Assembly: GCF_024609245.1 (NCBI RefSeq)
Contig: NZ_JANJYH010000006.1
Span: forward strand, 98,765-162,764
DNA length: 64,000 bases
Source: Haloarchaeobius sp. FL176
GTDB taxonomy: Archaea > Halobacteriota > Halobacteria > Halobacteriales > Natrialbaceae
Direction of reading: 5' to 3'
This document shows positions 51,134 through 60,778 of this stretch, in pieces; the stretch's first letter is position 1, and each line of letters begins with the position of its first letter. The translations under genes were made by a program, and so were the position numbers. Below the pieces are notes generated by a model. That model saw only the letters and a program-made list of their open reading frames with translations. It ran no database searches and had not been told where the DNA came from.

Positions 51134-51310
51134 GCTTCGTCGGCGTATACACGAACCCGACCACCGACGCGCAAAAGAGACGTGGCCGTCGTGGCGCCGT
51201 GGTTTACGTCCTTAAACAGGGGGAGGACGTTTCCCCACTCCAATCACTTACGACATATAGCAAGAAAAAGGTATTAAACGCGGCTGAATATCGACTATCG
51301 AGTAAAAGAA

Positions 51311-51877
51311 ATGTACGAAATTGAATCGAATGCTCCAAACTCTGGACGGTCGGGCGAGTGGCACTCCCCCGCTCCCTCCAGAGCGTCCGACCGCCCGCCC
51401 AGGTCGTTCCTCGATGCCCGTGGCCGCTACCTCCAGCTGTCCGTCGGCCAGGGGCTCTCGACGGAGACGTACGAGGCACTCGTCGAGATGTACGACACGT
51501 TCGACCCCGCTGACCGGGTCCACGGCCTGCCGCCGCTCGCGACGGACACCGTCCGCGACTGGCTCGACAACCTCCGCCCCGGACTCCACGCCGTCGCCCG
51601 CCACGACGGTCGTGTCGCGGGCCACGCGGTCCTCATGGAAGTCAGCGACGAGGACGCGCACGAACTCGCCATCTTCGTCCGTGCGGGCTACCAGCACGCA
51701 CGCATCGGGACCCGCGTTCTGGAGCGCTTCTGCTGGGAGGCCGACCGGTACGGTATCCCCGCCATCACGCTCTTCGTCCAGTCCGACAACCGGCCCGCGC
51801 TCAACCTCTACCGGTCGATGGGCTTCGAGGGAGAGTACGTCGGCCACGGCGAACTGGAGATGCGTCTCGACCTGTAG
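51311..51877 (+). CDS. GNAT acetyltransferase
   Basis: 188 residues from ATG 51311. About 30 residues of Ser/Pro/Arg-rich extension precede the domain, which starts at about residue 38 (GRYLQLSVGQGLS). Blocks VAGHAVLMEVSD, FVRAGYQHARIGTRVLERFC (acetyl-CoA loop, with R-I-G-T) and SDNRPALNLYRSMGFEGEY. Substrate unknown. The 100 nt upstream are AT-rich with several TATA candidates (for example GTATTAAAC, 51272-51280). Confidence 0.82.
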   Translation: MYEIESNAPNSGRSGEWHSPAPSRASDRPPRSFLDARGRYLQLSVGQGLSTETYEALVEMYDTFDPADRVHGLPPLATDTVRDWLDNLRPGLHAVARHDGRVAGHAVLMEVSDEDAHELAIFVRAGYQHARIGTRVLERFCWEADRYGIPAITLFVQSDNRPALNLYRSMGFEGEYVGHGELEMRLDL

Positions 51878-51921
51878 TCGCTCAACGCAAGAGTAACCAG
51901 TCCGGGGGGCGATGCCCGCGT

Positions 51922-53091
51922 ATGGACGAAGCAGACGAGGACTTCCGCATCGAGACGCGCTCCATCCACGCCGGGCAGGAGTCCGACGAGGAGACCGGCG
52001 CGCTCATGACACCGATCTACGCGAACTCCACGTACGAGCAGGACGGCCCGGGCGACCACCGCGGCTACGAGTACTCTCGCACGGCGAACCCGACACGCAC
52101 CGACTTGGAGGCGAACCTCGCCAGCCTCGAGGGCGGCGAGTTCGGCCGTTGCTTCTCCTCCGGGATGGGTGCCATCAACACCGTCCTGAACCTGCTCGAA
52201 GCCGGCGACCACGTCGTCACCGGTGAGGACGTCTACGGCGGCACCCACCGCATCTTCACGCAGGTGTACGAGGACTACGACCTGGAGTTCTCGTTCGTGG
52301 ATATGACCGACCTCGACGCCATCGAGGCTGCGATGCAGGAGAACACGGAGCTCCTCTGGCTGGAGACGCCGACGAACCCGCTCATGTCCGTCGTCGACAT
52401 CCAGGGCGCGTCCGACATCGCACACGAGTACGACGCCCTCTGTGCCATCGACAACACGTTCGCCACGCCGTACCTCCAGCGGCCACTCGAACACGGCGCG
52501 GACATCGTGAGCCACTCCCTGACGAAGTACCTCGGCGGCCACTCCGACGTGGTCGGCGGCGCGCTCGTCACCGACGACGAGGCACTCGACGAACGGATCG
52601 GCTTCTACCAGAACTCCGTCGGCGCGACGCCCGGGCCACACGACTGCTTCCTCGTCCTCCGCGGGACGAAGACCCTGCCCGTGCGGATGGACCGGCACTG
52701 CGAGAACGCCCGGGCTATCGCTGACTGGCTGGCAGACCACGACGCCGTCTCGGCGGTGTTCTACCCCGGTCTCGACGACCACCCCGGTCACGAGACCGCG
52801 GCCGAGCAGATGGACGACTTCGGCGGGATGCTCAGCTTCGAGGTCGACGGCACGCTCGAACAGGCCAGCACCGTCGTCAGCGAGACCGAGGTGTTCACGC
52901 TCGCCGAGTCGCTCGGCGGCGTCGAGAGCCTCATCGAGCAGCCCGCGGCGATGACCCACGCGGCCATCCCGAAGGAGGAACGCATCGAAGCGGGCCTCAC
53001 CGACGGCCTCATCCGCGTCAGCGTCGGCATCGAGCACGTCGACGACCTCACCGCGGACCTCCAGCAGGCGTTCGACGTGGCCGGGCTCTGA
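51922..53091 (+). CDS. metB: Cystathionine gamma-lyase/synthase family PLP enzyme
   Basis: 389 residues. [40 protein letters not shown], the PLP lysine in [17 protein letters not shown], and the C-terminal [18 protein letters not shown]. Converts O-acyl-homoserine plus cysteine to cystathionine, or cleaves cystathionine; family members cannot be told apart by sequence alone. Normal length. Confidence 0.87.
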   Translation: MDEADEDFRIETRSIHAGQESDEETGALMTPIYANSTYEQDGPGDHRGYEYSRTANPTRTDLEANLASLEGGEFGRCFSSGMGAINTVLNLLEAGDHVVTGEDVYGGTHRIFTQVYEDYDLEFSFVDMTDLDAIEAAMQENTELLWLETPTNPLMSVVDIQGASDIAHEYDALCAIDNTFATPYLQRPLEHGADIVSHSLTKYLGGHSDVVGGALVTDDEALDERIGFYQNSVGATPGPHDCFLVLRGTKTLPVRMDRHCENARAIADWLADHDAVSAVFYPGLDDHPGHETAAEQMDDFGGMLSFEVDGTLEQASTVVSETEVFTLAESLGGVESLIEQPAAMTHAAIPKEERIEAGLTDGLIRVSVGIEHVDDLTADLQQAFDVAGL

Positions 53092-53164
53092 GTCGGGCTC
53101 CCGCCGCGCCCGCGGTCCCGCTGTCGGCACAACGGCTTTCCTCCTCGCAGTCGCAGTTCGGTAC

Positions 53165-53851
53165 ATGACACCCGAGGGCGTCCACACGCTCACCGTCGAG
53201 TTCGAGTTCGGCGGCCACGAACTCACGATCCACCCGACCGCCGTCGAGACGGACCACGGCCTCGTGCTACTGGACGTGGGGCTGCCCGGTGCGGCGGACC
53301 AGCTCCGCGACGCCCTCGCCGATGTCGGCTTCGATCTCGTGGACGTGTCGATGGTGGTGCTCACCCACCACGACGGCGACCACGCCGCTGGCCTCCCCGA
53401 GCTGGAGCGTGAGACTCCGCTCATCGTCGCTACGCATCGGGACGAGGCACCCTACGTCGACGGCCGCCGGCAGCCCGTCAAGGCCGACCCCGACGACGAG
53501 CGGTTCCCGCCGGTCACCGTCGACCTCGAACTCACCGGGGGCGAGACGTTCCACACCGACGCCGGGCCGATGCGGGTCGTCGAGACGCCCGGCCACTCGC
53601 CCGGGCACGTCTCCCTGTACTTCCCCGACCATCGGTTCCTCGTCGCCGGCGACGCGATGACGAACGACAACGAGGGCGCTGACTCCTTCGGCGGCCCCAA
53701 ACCGCAGTTCACGCCGGAACTGGACGAGGCCGTCGAGTCGGTCGGCCGCCTCGCCGAACTCGCAATCGAGACGACACACTGCTATCACGGCGGCACCGCC
53801 GACGCCGGGACTGACGCAATCGCCGGCATCTACGAGGAGCAACGGAGCTGA
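53165..53851 (+). CDS. MBL-fold metallo-hydrolase
   Basis: 228 residues. VLTHHDGDHAAGLPEL carries the zinc motif (HHDGDH), then ETPGHSPGHVSLYFPDHRFL (third His) and VAGDAMTNDNEGAD (bridging Asp). Soluble hydrolase with unknown substrate, similar to glyoxalase-II-like proteins. A small membrane protein starts 2 nt after its stop. Confidence 0.88.
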   Translation: MTPEGVHTLTVEFEFGGHELTIHPTAVETDHGLVLLDVGLPGAADQLRDALADVGFDLVDVSMVVLTHHDGDHAAGLPELERETPLIVATHRDEAPYVDGRRQPVKADPDDERFPPVTVDLELTGGETFHTDAGPMRVVETPGHSPGHVSLYFPDHRFLVAGDAMTNDNEGADSFGGPKPQFTPELDEAVESVGRLAELAIETTHCYHGGTADAGTDAIAGIYEEQRS

Positions 53852-53853
53852 CT

Positions 53854-54093
53854 GTGTCAGACCCACACGAACCCGAACCGGGGAGCCTCGTCGACGAGGT
53901 TGTGGACCCGCGCCTGTTCCTGGTCGTCGTCAGCATCGCCGCCGTCTCGGTCACGGCGGACTACCTCGGTGTCGGCGTCCTCGGCGTCGAGACGGTCGCG
54001 GACGCGATAGAGACCGTCCTCGTCATGACCGTCGGTTCCTACGTGGGCGTCGTCGTCATCGACGTCGCCTGGAACCGCCTCCTCTGGAGCTGA
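53854..54093 (+). CDS. Small two-helix membrane protein
   Basis: 79 residues from GTG 53854. Acidic N-terminus (about 20 residues), helix at 21-45 and helix at 51-74, ending WNRLLWS. No family recognised. It is 2 nt behind the MBL hydrolase and could be co-expressed. Confidence 0.6.
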   Translation: MSDPHEPEPGSLVDEVVDPRLFLVVVSIAAVSVTADYLGVGVLGVETVADAIETVLVMTVGSYVGVVVIDVAWNRLLWS

Positions 54094-54169
54094 CGCTCGG
54101 CAGCACAGTCGCTACGGGGACGAACGAACGGTCACCGTGTGGTGACCAGAAATCGCGGTCGGACCGGAC

Positions 54170-54436
54170 TCAGATGCGGCCGACGTTCTCGACGGAGACG
54201 GACTCGACGCCCTCGACCTCTCCGAAGGCCTCCTCGACGGCCTCGGTGCCACCGGCGTCGTCGGGCACGATGACGGTCGGGAACAGTGCGACGAGACCGA
54301 ACGCGACGTCGTTGCGCTCGACGCCGTTGATCTTCGCGCCCTCGGGCAGGGAGTTCTCGAGACGCTCCTGGAGCTCGTCCAGGTCGATGTCCGGGCTGTT
54401 CGGCATGACCTTGATCTTGGCTGCTACCTTCCCCAT
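54170..54436 (-). CDS. aef1b: Translation elongation factor aEF1-beta
   Basis: 88 residues from ATG 54436. [20 protein letters not shown], then [20 protein letters not shown] and [21 protein letters not shown]. Nucleotide exchange factor for aEF1A. It follows the zinc-finger gene by 2 nt; the two travel together in haloarchaea. Confidence 0.95.
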   Translation of the reverse strand: MGKVAAKIKVMPNSPDIDLDELQERLENSLPEGAKINGVERNDVAFGLVALFPTVIVPDDAGGTEAVEEAFGEVEGVESVSVENVGRI

Positions 54437-54438
54437 GA

Positions 54439-54618
54439 TTACGGCCCCTCGAACCCGCAGTCGGGACAGTTGTACAGGTTGCTCTGCTTGCGGCACTTCG
54501 CGCAGCGGTAGATCTGCGCACCACAGTCCGGGCACTTGAACGCGGCTGCGTTCGTCCCGGAGATGTTGATCCCACAGGAGACGCAGGTGCGCCGGGCGCG
54601 TTGGTTCGACTCGCTCAT
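54439..54618 (-). CDS. HVO_2753-type zinc-finger protein
   Basis: 59 residues. Two zinc sites built from [23 protein letters not shown] and NCPDCGFEG: eight cysteines in four CPxCG-like pairs. Matches the small haloarchaeal protein HVO_2753 of Haloferax volcanii in architecture and in the neighbour aEF1-beta. The Haloferax protein is linked to motility and biofilm. No membrane segments. Confidence 0.88.
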   Translation of the reverse strand: MSESNQRARRTCVSCGINISGTNAAAFKCPDCGAQIYRCAKCRKQSNLYNCPDCGFEGP

Positions 54619-54663
54619 ACCGCTGGTTTCCCGCCCGTCGGTTTTAACGGTTGTCTTTCGACC

Positions 54664-55923
54664 CTACAGCGCGAGCGGCACGAGGAGCACGCCCATGCAG
54701 TAGACCCGCCGCGTCCGAAGGCGGACCGGGACCAGTCCGACGAGCGTCGCCGTCGCGAACAACACCACCCCGACCGGACCCGCGAACGCCAGGGAGAGCA
54801 CCACCAGCAGGCCGAGCGCAGCACCGGAGAGCCGGCGCGAGTCCACACGCCCGACGAACCTCAGGTAGTGGTCGCCCACGGTGACCACCAGCACCGTCCC
54901 GGCCGCGCCTGCGACGACGACCGCAACCAGCGCGACCGGGAGCGAGGGCACACCACCGACGCGGTCGACCGCGACCAGCACGCCCGTTCGCGGCGAGCCG
55001 AGGGAGACGAGCGCGAACAGCGCGAAGACCCCGTTGGCCGTGTTGACGCCGCTCGTCGCGACGACGTACCCCCGGTCGCCCGTCTCCGAGGGGAGCCCCG
55101 CCAGCGCGGCCGTCGCTGCCACGGCACTCGACACGCCCGGCAGGTACCCCACGGCCCCGCCGGCCAGCGCACCGGTCCCGGCGGCCACGCCGACCGAGCG
55201 CCGGTCGACCAGCAGCCGGGCGTCGGCCTGCGGCGGGACACCCCCGCCGTCCATCGCGTCCAGCAGTACCGGTGCGCCGAACAGCCCGGCGAACAGCGGC
55301 GTCAGCACGCTCGCGGGGAGCGGTGCCGCGGGCTCCATCGGGAGTGCAACGGCTCCGAGCGCGCCGGAGAGGGCGAGGACGACCAGCCCCGCGAGCCGCG
55401 GCCACCACGACGGTTCGACGGCGAGCGTCAGGACCACGACCGCAGCGAGCACCAGCGACAGGTGGGCGAGCAGTGTCGGGTACGCGGCCGTCATGAGTTC
55501 TGTCACCGGGACCGCGAGGAGCGCGGCGAGTACGAGGGCCACGCCACTGCCGAGGGCGGACAGCCGAAGTGCCTCTTGCCCCCGACCACCGAGTACGAGC
55601 CGATGGCCGGGGAGCGCCGACGCTGCCATCGCCGCATCGGGGACCCCGAGCGCCAGCGCCGGCACCACGTCGAGGAACGTGTGGACGACACCGGCGGACA
55701 GCATCGCCGCGACGACGCAGGACTGCGGTGCCGGGGCCGACGGCGCCACCGCCGCCAGCAGCAACGCGAAGTTGTTGGCGTGCAGCCCCGGCGTCAGCCC
55801 GCTCGCCGTGCCGAGACAGACCCCCGCGAACACGGACACGAGCAGCCACAGATCGGTGACGACGCCGGGGGTGGCGAACGGTGCGACCGGCGCACTCGCA
55901 CCGGTGACGAGGGACGGGTCCAT
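54664..55923 (-). CDS. TctA/DUF112-like membrane permease
   Basis: 419 residues. Ten or more helices; GLTPGLHANNFALLLAA at residues 43-59 and VPPQADARLL with VGYLPGVSSAVAATAALAG in the second half are the two repeated halves of the tripartite tricarboxylate transporter large subunit. No TctB or TctC partner is present in the window, so it may work alone or serve another role. Stop lies 46 nt upstream of the zinc-finger gene start on the same strand. Confidence 0.85.
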   Translation of the reverse strand: MDPSLVTGASAPVAPFATPGVVTDLWLLVSVFAGVCLGTASGLTPGLHANNFALLLAAVAPSAPAPQSCVVAAMLSAGVVHTFLDVVPALALGVPDAAMAASALPGHRLVLGGRGQEALRLSALGSGVALVLAALLAVPVTELMTAAYPTLLAHLSLVLAAVVVLTLAVEPSWWPRLAGLVVLALSGALGAVALPMEPAAPLPASVLTPLFAGLFGAPVLLDAMDGGGVPPQADARLLVDRRSVGVAAGTGALAGGAVGYLPGVSSAVAATAALAGLPSETGDRGYVVATSGVNTANGVFALFALVSLGSPRTGVLVAVDRVGGVPSLPVALVAVVVAGAAGTVLVVTVGDHYLRFVGRVDSRRLSGAALGLLVVLSLAFAGPVGVVLFATATLVGLVPVRLRTRRVYCMGVLLVPLAL

Positions 55924-56034
55924 CGCCGACTCTGGTGGCGTGCTAGTATAAGAACGTCAGCGTGGGTCGGCGGCGACAGCCGCGGCTCGTGGTCCGCTGT
56001 GCCGAAAGAAAGCTCGATTGCTGTGGCGTGACGT

Positions 56035-56397
56035 TCAGCCGAAGAGGCCGCCGAGGCCCTCGGCGCCCTCGTCGGAGACGTCCTCGTCGTCGTCGTCATC
56101 GTCGTCGTCCGTCGTGTCCGGCACGTCGGAGACTTCCTCCTCGTCCTCGTCGTCGCCACCTTCGTCGCCACCCTCGTCAGCCGGGGCAGCGCCGCCTGCG
56201 GCTGCGCCGCCGGCGGGGACAGCGGCCGCCTCCGAGACGGCCTCCTCGATGTCGACGTCCTCGAGCGCTGCGACGAGCGCCTTGACGCGCGACTCCTCGA
56301 CGTCGACGCCCGCTGCGTCGAGTACTGCGGTGAGGTTCTCTTCGTTGATCTCTTCGCCCGATTCGTTCAGGATGAGTGCTGCGTAAACGTACTCCAT
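56035..56397 (-). CDS. rpl12: 50S ribosomal protein P1 (L12)
   Basis: 120 residues. [20 protein letters not shown] starts the N-terminal dimerisation domain; the middle is an Ala-rich hinge, and the end an Asp/Glu run ending GLGGLFG, the factor-recruiting tail. Stalk protein, dimers bind uL10. It is 5 nt behind uL10. A T-rich tract (GCTTTCTTT on the minus strand, about 56012-56004) follows as a likely terminator. Confidence 0.96.
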   Translation of the reverse strand: MEYVYAALILNESGEEINEENLTAVLDAAGVDVEESRVKALVAALEDVDIEEAVSEAAAVPAGGAAAGGAAPADEGGDEGGDDEDEEEVSDVPDTTDDDDDDDDEDVSDEGAEGLGGLFG

Positions 56398-56402
56398 TGT
56401 AA

Positions 56403-57464
56403 TTATCCAAACATGTTGCCGAGTCCAGCTGCGCCCTCCTCGTCGTCGTCGTCGCCGTCGTCTTCGTCGGCGGCGTCGGCGTCGGCGTCAGCTTCCTCGG
56501 TCGTGTCTTGGTCGTCGTCCGATTCGTCTTCGGCTTCGGTGGTCTCCGCCTCCTCGGGAGCTGCAGGCTCGATGTCCTGCAGTTCCTCCGGAAGCGCCTC
56601 GGGGTCGTCGAACGCTGCCGCGAGCGCGCGGACCTGCCCGTCCGCCTTCCGGACGAGGTCGTCCACGAGCTCCGGGCTCTCGACGGAGGCGTGCAGGCCG
56701 AGGCTCTTGGCCTCGCCCGTCGCCTTCGCGATGAGCGTCGACACGGTGGCTGCCGTCGGGTAGGTCGCGTTGACGGAGAGGTTCCGTGCGCGAGCGGCCG
56801 CCGCGGCCACGTCGCTGCGGTAGGCCTCGATGTCGATGTCGAGGTCCTCGGGGTCGAACATGACGCCGTCAGAGTAGACGGCGCGCAGGTCGAGCCCGAC
56901 CTCTTTCGGCTCGATGCCGAGTTCGCTCAGCACGTTCGCGAGCCCGTCAGAAACCTCCTCGCCCGCGCTCAGAACGTTCGAGTCCTCCGTGACGTGGATG
57001 GACCCGTCCTGGATGCGTGCCGCGGCACCGACCTGCTGGAGTTCGCCGACGAACGGTCCCGGGTCGACACCGGTGTCGCCCTCGGGGATGAGGATGTCGT
57101 TCGGCGCGACTTCGCCAGCGTTGATCGGCGCGGGGGTCTTCGAGGCTTCGAGCACCTTGTACAGCGCGAACGGGTTGTCGTCCGTGCCGATGAGGCCGAC
57201 CTGGCCCTCGATGTGCTCGGCGAGGCCTTCGATGCCCTCGTCAACCTCGTCGAGCGCACGCTCGAGCAGCGTGTTCCGACTCATCCGGAGCTTCGTGTCC
57301 GGGTAGAGGTCGGCGCGCATCGCCTGGAGCTGTCGGCTCGGGATGCCTGCGACGTTGACGATGCCGACGCTCTGGAAGGACTCGATCATCTCGACCAGCT
57401 CGTCGACCTCCTCGACCTTCCACTGCGGAAGGTTCTCGGTCTTGCGCTCGGCTCCGGCGCTCAT
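56403..57464 (-). CDS. rpl10: 50S ribosomal protein uL10 (P0)
   Basis: 353 residues. [40 protein letters not shown] and the stalk spine, followed by an acidic, Asp/Glu/Ala-rich tail ending GLGNMFG shared with P1. Anchors P1 dimers on the ribosome. The start overlaps the uL1 stop by 1 nt. Confidence 0.96.
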   Translation of the reverse strand: MSAGAERKTENLPQWKVEEVDELVEMIESFQSVGIVNVAGIPSRQLQAMRADLYPDTKLRMSRNTLLERALDEVDEGIEGLAEHIEGQVGLIGTDDNPFALYKVLEASKTPAPINAGEVAPNDILIPEGDTGVDPGPFVGELQQVGAAARIQDGSIHVTEDSNVLSAGEEVSDGLANVLSELGIEPKEVGLDLRAVYSDGVMFDPEDLDIDIEAYRSDVAAAAARARNLSVNATYPTAATVSTLIAKATGEAKSLGLHASVESPELVDDLVRKADGQVRALAAAFDDPEALPEELQDIEPAAPEEAETTEAEDESDDDQDTTEEADADADAADEDDGDDDDEEGAAGLGNMFG

Positions 57465-58105
57465 CAGGCGCTCACCTCCACGGACGGCCCCATCGTGGTC
57501 TTCACGTAGATGGAGTCGATGTTGAGGGGGCCCTTCTCGAGGTTGGCCTCCAGCCGCCGGATGATGACGTCGATGTTGTCGGCGATGTCGTCCGCATCCA
57601 TGTCTTCTGCACCGACACGGGTGTGGAACGTCCGCCGGTCACGGCTCCGGAGCTGGACGGTGTTCTTCATGCGGTTGACGGTCTCCACGACGTCCTCGTC
57701 GAGGCCGAGCGGTGTCGGCATCTTCCCTCGCGGACCGAGGATGGTCCCGAGGTGACGAGCGACGTCCTGCATCATGTCTTCCTCCGCGATGAAGAAGTCT
57801 ATCTTGTCGGCGAGGTCCTTCGCGTCGTCGTCGTCACCGCCCAGTTCCGCCAGACCGTCTCCGCCGAACACTTCGTCGGCGACGTCCTCGGCTCGGAGGG
57901 CGGTTTCGCCCTCGGCGAAGACTACGATCTTGGTTTCCTGGCCGGTGCCCGACGGCAACACGACGGACTCGTCGATACGTTTCGACGGGTCGTTGAGGTC
58001 AAGGTCGCGCAGGTTGATCGCGAGATCGACCGTTTCGCGGAAGTTCCGCTCCTGGCCGTCCTCGAGTGCGCGAGAGACTGCTGTGACTATATCCTGGTCT
58101 GCCAT
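57464..58105 (-). CDS. rpl1: 50S ribosomal protein uL1
   Basis: 213 residues. [28 protein letters not shown]-like [18 protein letters not shown], and [20 protein letters not shown] plus [14 protein letters not shown]. Binds 23S rRNA at the L1 stalk. The first gene of uL1-uL10-P1. Its leader has a stem with an asymmetric loop like the uL1 rRNA site, so it may repress its own translation as shown for archaeal uL1. Confidence 0.96.
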   Translation of the reverse strand: MADQDIVTAVSRALEDGQERNFRETVDLAINLRDLDLNDPSKRIDESVVLPSGTGQETKIVVFAEGETALRAEDVADEVFGGDGLAELGGDDDDAKDLADKIDFFIAEEDMMQDVARHLGTILGPRGKMPTPLGLDEDVVETVNRMKNTVQLRSRDRRTFHTRVGAEDMDADDIADNIDVIIRRLEANLEKGPLNIDSIYVKTTMGPSVEVSA

Positions 58106-58133
58106 CGTTCACCTCCGTAGTACGCGTAGTGCT

Positions 58134-58174
58134 CCTACGGGTCAGTGAAACAGGCGAAGCCTGTCTCACGTAGG
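58134..58174 (-). promoter_or_regulatory. uL1-like binding hairpin in the uL1 leader
   Basis: In minus-strand order: CCTACG (58174-58169), TGAGACAGGC (58168-58159), loop TTC, GCCTGTTTCA (58155-58146), bulge CTGACC (58145-58140) and CGTAGG (58139-58134). The two helices (6 and 10 bp) join through a one-sided 6-nt loop. A leader resembling the 23S uL1 site was described for the same operon in Halobacterium. Confidence 0.6.
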
Positions 58175-58190
58175 CCGTGACGGAGTGCAA

Positions 58191-58198
58191 ACTTAAAG
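58191..58198 (-). promoter_or_regulatory. TATA box of the uL1-uL10-P1 operon
   Basis: CTTTAAGT on the minus strand (58198-58191); a transcript starting near 58170 would begin at the base of the leader hairpin, 65 nt before ATG 58105. Confidence 0.55.
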
Positions 58199-58453
58199 CC
58201 GTCGAACCCGACCAGCCGGCAACACGGCAGTTTGCGTCGGGTAGCCGCCTGCAAGCAACCTGTCCGGTCCGTCCGTTCGACTTCCCCGTTGCACCAACAC
58301 CGGGGCCGACTTCGAACCGGCCGTCGTCGTCCGCGAGGTGATTGCCGGGCTCCGGTCTGGGACGTTCCAGAGGGCGAGCGTTGCTCGACTGATATAACTG
58401 CGCGCGAGCCAGAGAGTTTTTCCGCTTCCACTGCTTCGGAACCACCGAAACGG
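58199..58453. other. Intergenic region between uL1 leader and membrane gene
   Basis: 255 nt with no reading frame of haloarchaeal character. GATATAA at 58391-58397 is a TATA candidate for the plus-strand membrane gene (ATG 58454), leaving a leader of about 35 nt. AGTTTTTCC follows at 58420-58428. Confidence 0.5.
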
Positions 58454-59062
58454 ATGGAAGACACGAGCGACAGACTGGACGACCACATCTCCCACGCCAT
58501 CGTCGATGGCACGCCGTACGAACGACTGCGCGCGCGACGTTACAGCCTCTTCTCCGGGACGATCCCGACGAAGCTCCGACGACAGGGCGGACTCCTGCTC
58601 CTGCTCACCGCGGTGGTCCCGGTTCTCGGTGCCGCGACCGCGACGACGGAGGGCGGGACCGCGTGGTCGGCCCTGTTCACCTCGCCGAAGATCGCGCTGC
58701 TCGCCTTCTTCGCCGTCGGCGTCGAGACGCTCGCGGCCGTCGCGCTGTTCGCCATCGCGGCGCTCCGGCTGAAACACGAGATACTGGACGAACGGACCGC
58801 TCACCGACTGTTGAACCTCGAGGACATGGCGTCCATGGTTGGCCTCGGGACCGGGGGGCTCGCCGTCGTGCTCGTCGCCACCTACGCTGTCGTCGGTGTG
58901 CTCGCGCCGGACGCACTGGTCGGCCTGCAGCCTGCTCACTCCGCCGGACCCTTCTCGGGCTCCGGGGCGGGCGTGCCCCTGGCAGCCATCGCCGGGCTGT
59001 CGTCGGTGCTCGCCGTCGCCACGGTCGTCGGTGGCAGTCTGCTGCGCGAGCGCCTGTCGTAG
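58454..59062 (+). CDS. Four-helix membrane protein, unrecognised
   Basis: 202 residues from ATG 58454. A charged N-terminus of about 45 residues (SDRLDDHISHAIVDGTPYERLR) precedes four hydrophobic segments near 47-64, 79-103, 130-152 and 175-195. The short stretch RLKHEILDERTAHRLLNLE links helices 2 and 3. No family recognised. It lies on the opposite strand between uL1 and uL11, which are neighbours in many archaea. Confidence 0.65.
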   Translation: MEDTSDRLDDHISHAIVDGTPYERLRARRYSLFSGTIPTKLRRQGGLLLLLTAVVPVLGAATATTEGGTAWSALFTSPKIALLAFFAVGVETLAAVALFAIAALRLKHEILDERTAHRLLNLEDMASMVGLGTGGLAVVLVATYAVVGVLAPDALVGLQPAHSAGPFSGSGAGVPLAAIAGLSSVLAVATVVGGSLLRERLS

Positions 59063-59183
59063 CCGGCGCTCGTCGGGTGTCGTCGATTCGAAGGACGGCC
59101 GCTGTCGATATACCCGTGACTCTCCGGTAGTCTGGACGAGCGTCGGAAACTCGTGGTCCGCTCGAGAGACGAGCGTTCGCGGA

Positions 59184-59672
59184 TTACGCTGCCGCTTCGT
59201 CCGCGAAAACGTCGTCGTACTCGCCGTCGTCGATTCGCTGCTTGAACTCGCGGGGGTTCTCGCCCTCGATGGTGACACCGAGCGACGTGCAGGTGCCGAC
59301 GACCTCTTTCGCGGCGTTCTTCAGGTCGTAGGAGAGCAGGTCCGAGTGCTTCTGGTCGGCGATCTGCTTGACCTGATCGACGGAGAGGTCCGCGACGAAG
59401 TTCTCCTGGGGCTCGCCGCTACCGGTGTCGAAGCCGGCTTCGTCCTTGATGAGCTCCGCCGTCGGCGGGACGCCGACCTCGATGGAGAAGGAGCCGTCGT
59501 CGTCGTAATCGACGGTGACGGGCACTTCCGTGCCGTCGAACGCGGCGGTCTCCTCGTTGATCTGACTTACGACTGCCTGCACGTCGACGGGTGTCGGACC
59601 GAGCTCGGGACCGAGCGGCGGGCCAGGGTTGGCCTGGCCACCCGGAACGAGCACTTCGATGGTTCCAGCCAT
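59184..59672 (-). CDS. rpl11: 50S ribosomal protein uL11
   Basis: 162 residues from ATG 59672. EVLVPGGQANPGPPLGPELG is the N-terminal thiostrepton-region motif, and the C-terminal RNA-binding domain has VKQIADQKHSDLLSYDLKNA and TCTSLGVTIEGENPREF. It lies at the GTPase centre. Upstream frames beyond ATG 59672 are basic and not homologous. Confidence 0.96.
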   Translation of the reverse strand: MAGTIEVLVPGGQANPGPPLGPELGPTPVDVQAVVSQINEETAAFDGTEVPVTVDYDDDGSFSIEVGVPPTAELIKDEAGFDTGSGEPQENFVADLSVDQVKQIADQKHSDLLSYDLKNAAKEVVGTCTSLGVTIEGENPREFKQRIDDGEYDDVFADEAAA

Positions 59673-59816
59673 GCGTGAACGAATCCGTGCGCGAGTTTTA
59701 AGGATTGTCTTTCGGCGGCGGGTGCGTGTCGCTGTCACGGCACACTATCCCGGTTTCGGGATTGGTAAGAGTTATGTGAACTGCGGCCTTGAGAGAGTGG
59801 AAACTGGTACTCTCAC

Positions 59817-60404
59817 ATGAAACTGGCAACCGACCCCACTCCGAACGAACGAGACGCAGCGATCAGTACACAGTCCGGCCAGACCGTCCGTCCCTTCGAC
59901 CCGGACCCCGCGGCCGTCGACCTCGCGGACCTCGCCCACGGGACGGCCAACGTCTGCCGTGCGGCCGGGCAGTCCCGGTTCTTCTACAGCGTGGCACTCC
60001 ACTCGCTCTACGTCAGCCGCGAGCTCGAACGCGCCGGCGAGGACGAACGGACGCAGCTCTACGGGCTGCTCCACGACGCCTCCGAAGCCTACGTCGCGGA
60101 CGTTCCCGGCCCGCTGAAGAAGCACCTGCCGAACTACAAGCGCGCCGAGGAACACGTGCAGGACGCTATCTGGGTGGCGTTCGAGCTCGAACCGCCGACC
60201 GACGAGGCGTGGACGGCAGTCAAGCGCGCGGACGGGCGGCTCCAGCGCTTCGAGCTCCCCGTACTCATCCCCTCGCAGGAGTGGGAGGGCGACCGGCCGG
60301 CGCTCGGCTACGACCTCCGGCTCGACGCGACGGACGACGTGCCGGCGCTGTTCGAGTCCCGCGCGACGGAGCTCGTCGAAGCGACCGACGCGGCTCGGCC
60401 GTAG
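59817..60404 (+). CDS. HD-family hydrolase (5'-nucleotidase-like)
   Basis: 195 residues. SVALHSLYVSRELE, then YGLLHDASEAYVADVPGPLK carries the HD pair, with the second H-D pair at LLHDASEA. Similar to YfbR-like deoxynucleotidases and phage HD hydrolases. Substrate not known. Convergent with cutA, 4 nt apart. Start ATG 59817. Confidence 0.8.
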   Translation: MKLATDPTPNERDAAISTQSGQTVRPFDPDPAAVDLADLAHGTANVCRAAGQSRFFYSVALHSLYVSRELERAGEDERTQLYGLLHDASEAYVADVPGPLKKHLPNYKRAEEHVQDAIWVAFELEPPTDEAWTAVKRADGRLQRFELPVLIPSQEWEGDRPALGYDLRLDATDDVPALFESRATELVEATDAARP

Positions 60405-60408
60405 CGGC

Positions 60409-60723
60409 TCAGTCCTCTACGGAGTCGACTGCCGCACCGAGCCACTCCGCGAACGATTCCGTCGTGTCGGCCACCTCGAACCGCTCGATACAGGGAACGT
60501 CGTACGGATGCAGCTCCTCGACACGTGCCATCAGTTCGTCGCAGGTTCCCTCCGTCGTCTTCGCGAGCAGAACCACCTCGTCGTCGTCGTGAATCTCGCC
60601 CTCCCAGCGGTACGTCGAGCGGCAGCGCACGCGATTGACGCAGGCGGCGAGTCGCTCCTCGACGAGCTGGCTGGCCAGGTCGGCTGCGGCGTCCGGCGGC
60701 GCGGTGATGTAGACGGTCGGCAT
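60409..60723 (-). CDS. cutA: CutA-type divalent-cation tolerance protein
   Basis: 104 residues from ATG 60723. VYITAPPDAAADLASQLVEE, ACVNRVRCRSTYRWEGEIHD and VVLLAKTTEGTCDELMARVE; the C-terminal helix is HPYDVPCIERFEV. Trimeric PII-like fold; its role in metal tolerance is not well defined. Confidence 0.93.
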   Translation of the reverse strand: MPTVYITAPPDAAADLASQLVEERLAACVNRVRCRSTYRWEGEIHDDDEVVLLAKTTEGTCDELMARVEELHPYDVPCIERFEVADTTESFAEWLGAAVDSVED

Positions 60724-60778
60724 GCCAGTGTCTGCGGGTGGCTGGACCAAAACGAGCCGGGGTGGCGCTGAGGGGGCG

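Noticed and set aside
57999..58445. Minus-strand frame upstream of uL1
   Set aside because: It extends over the leader hairpin and TATA box and has non-haloarchaeal composition.
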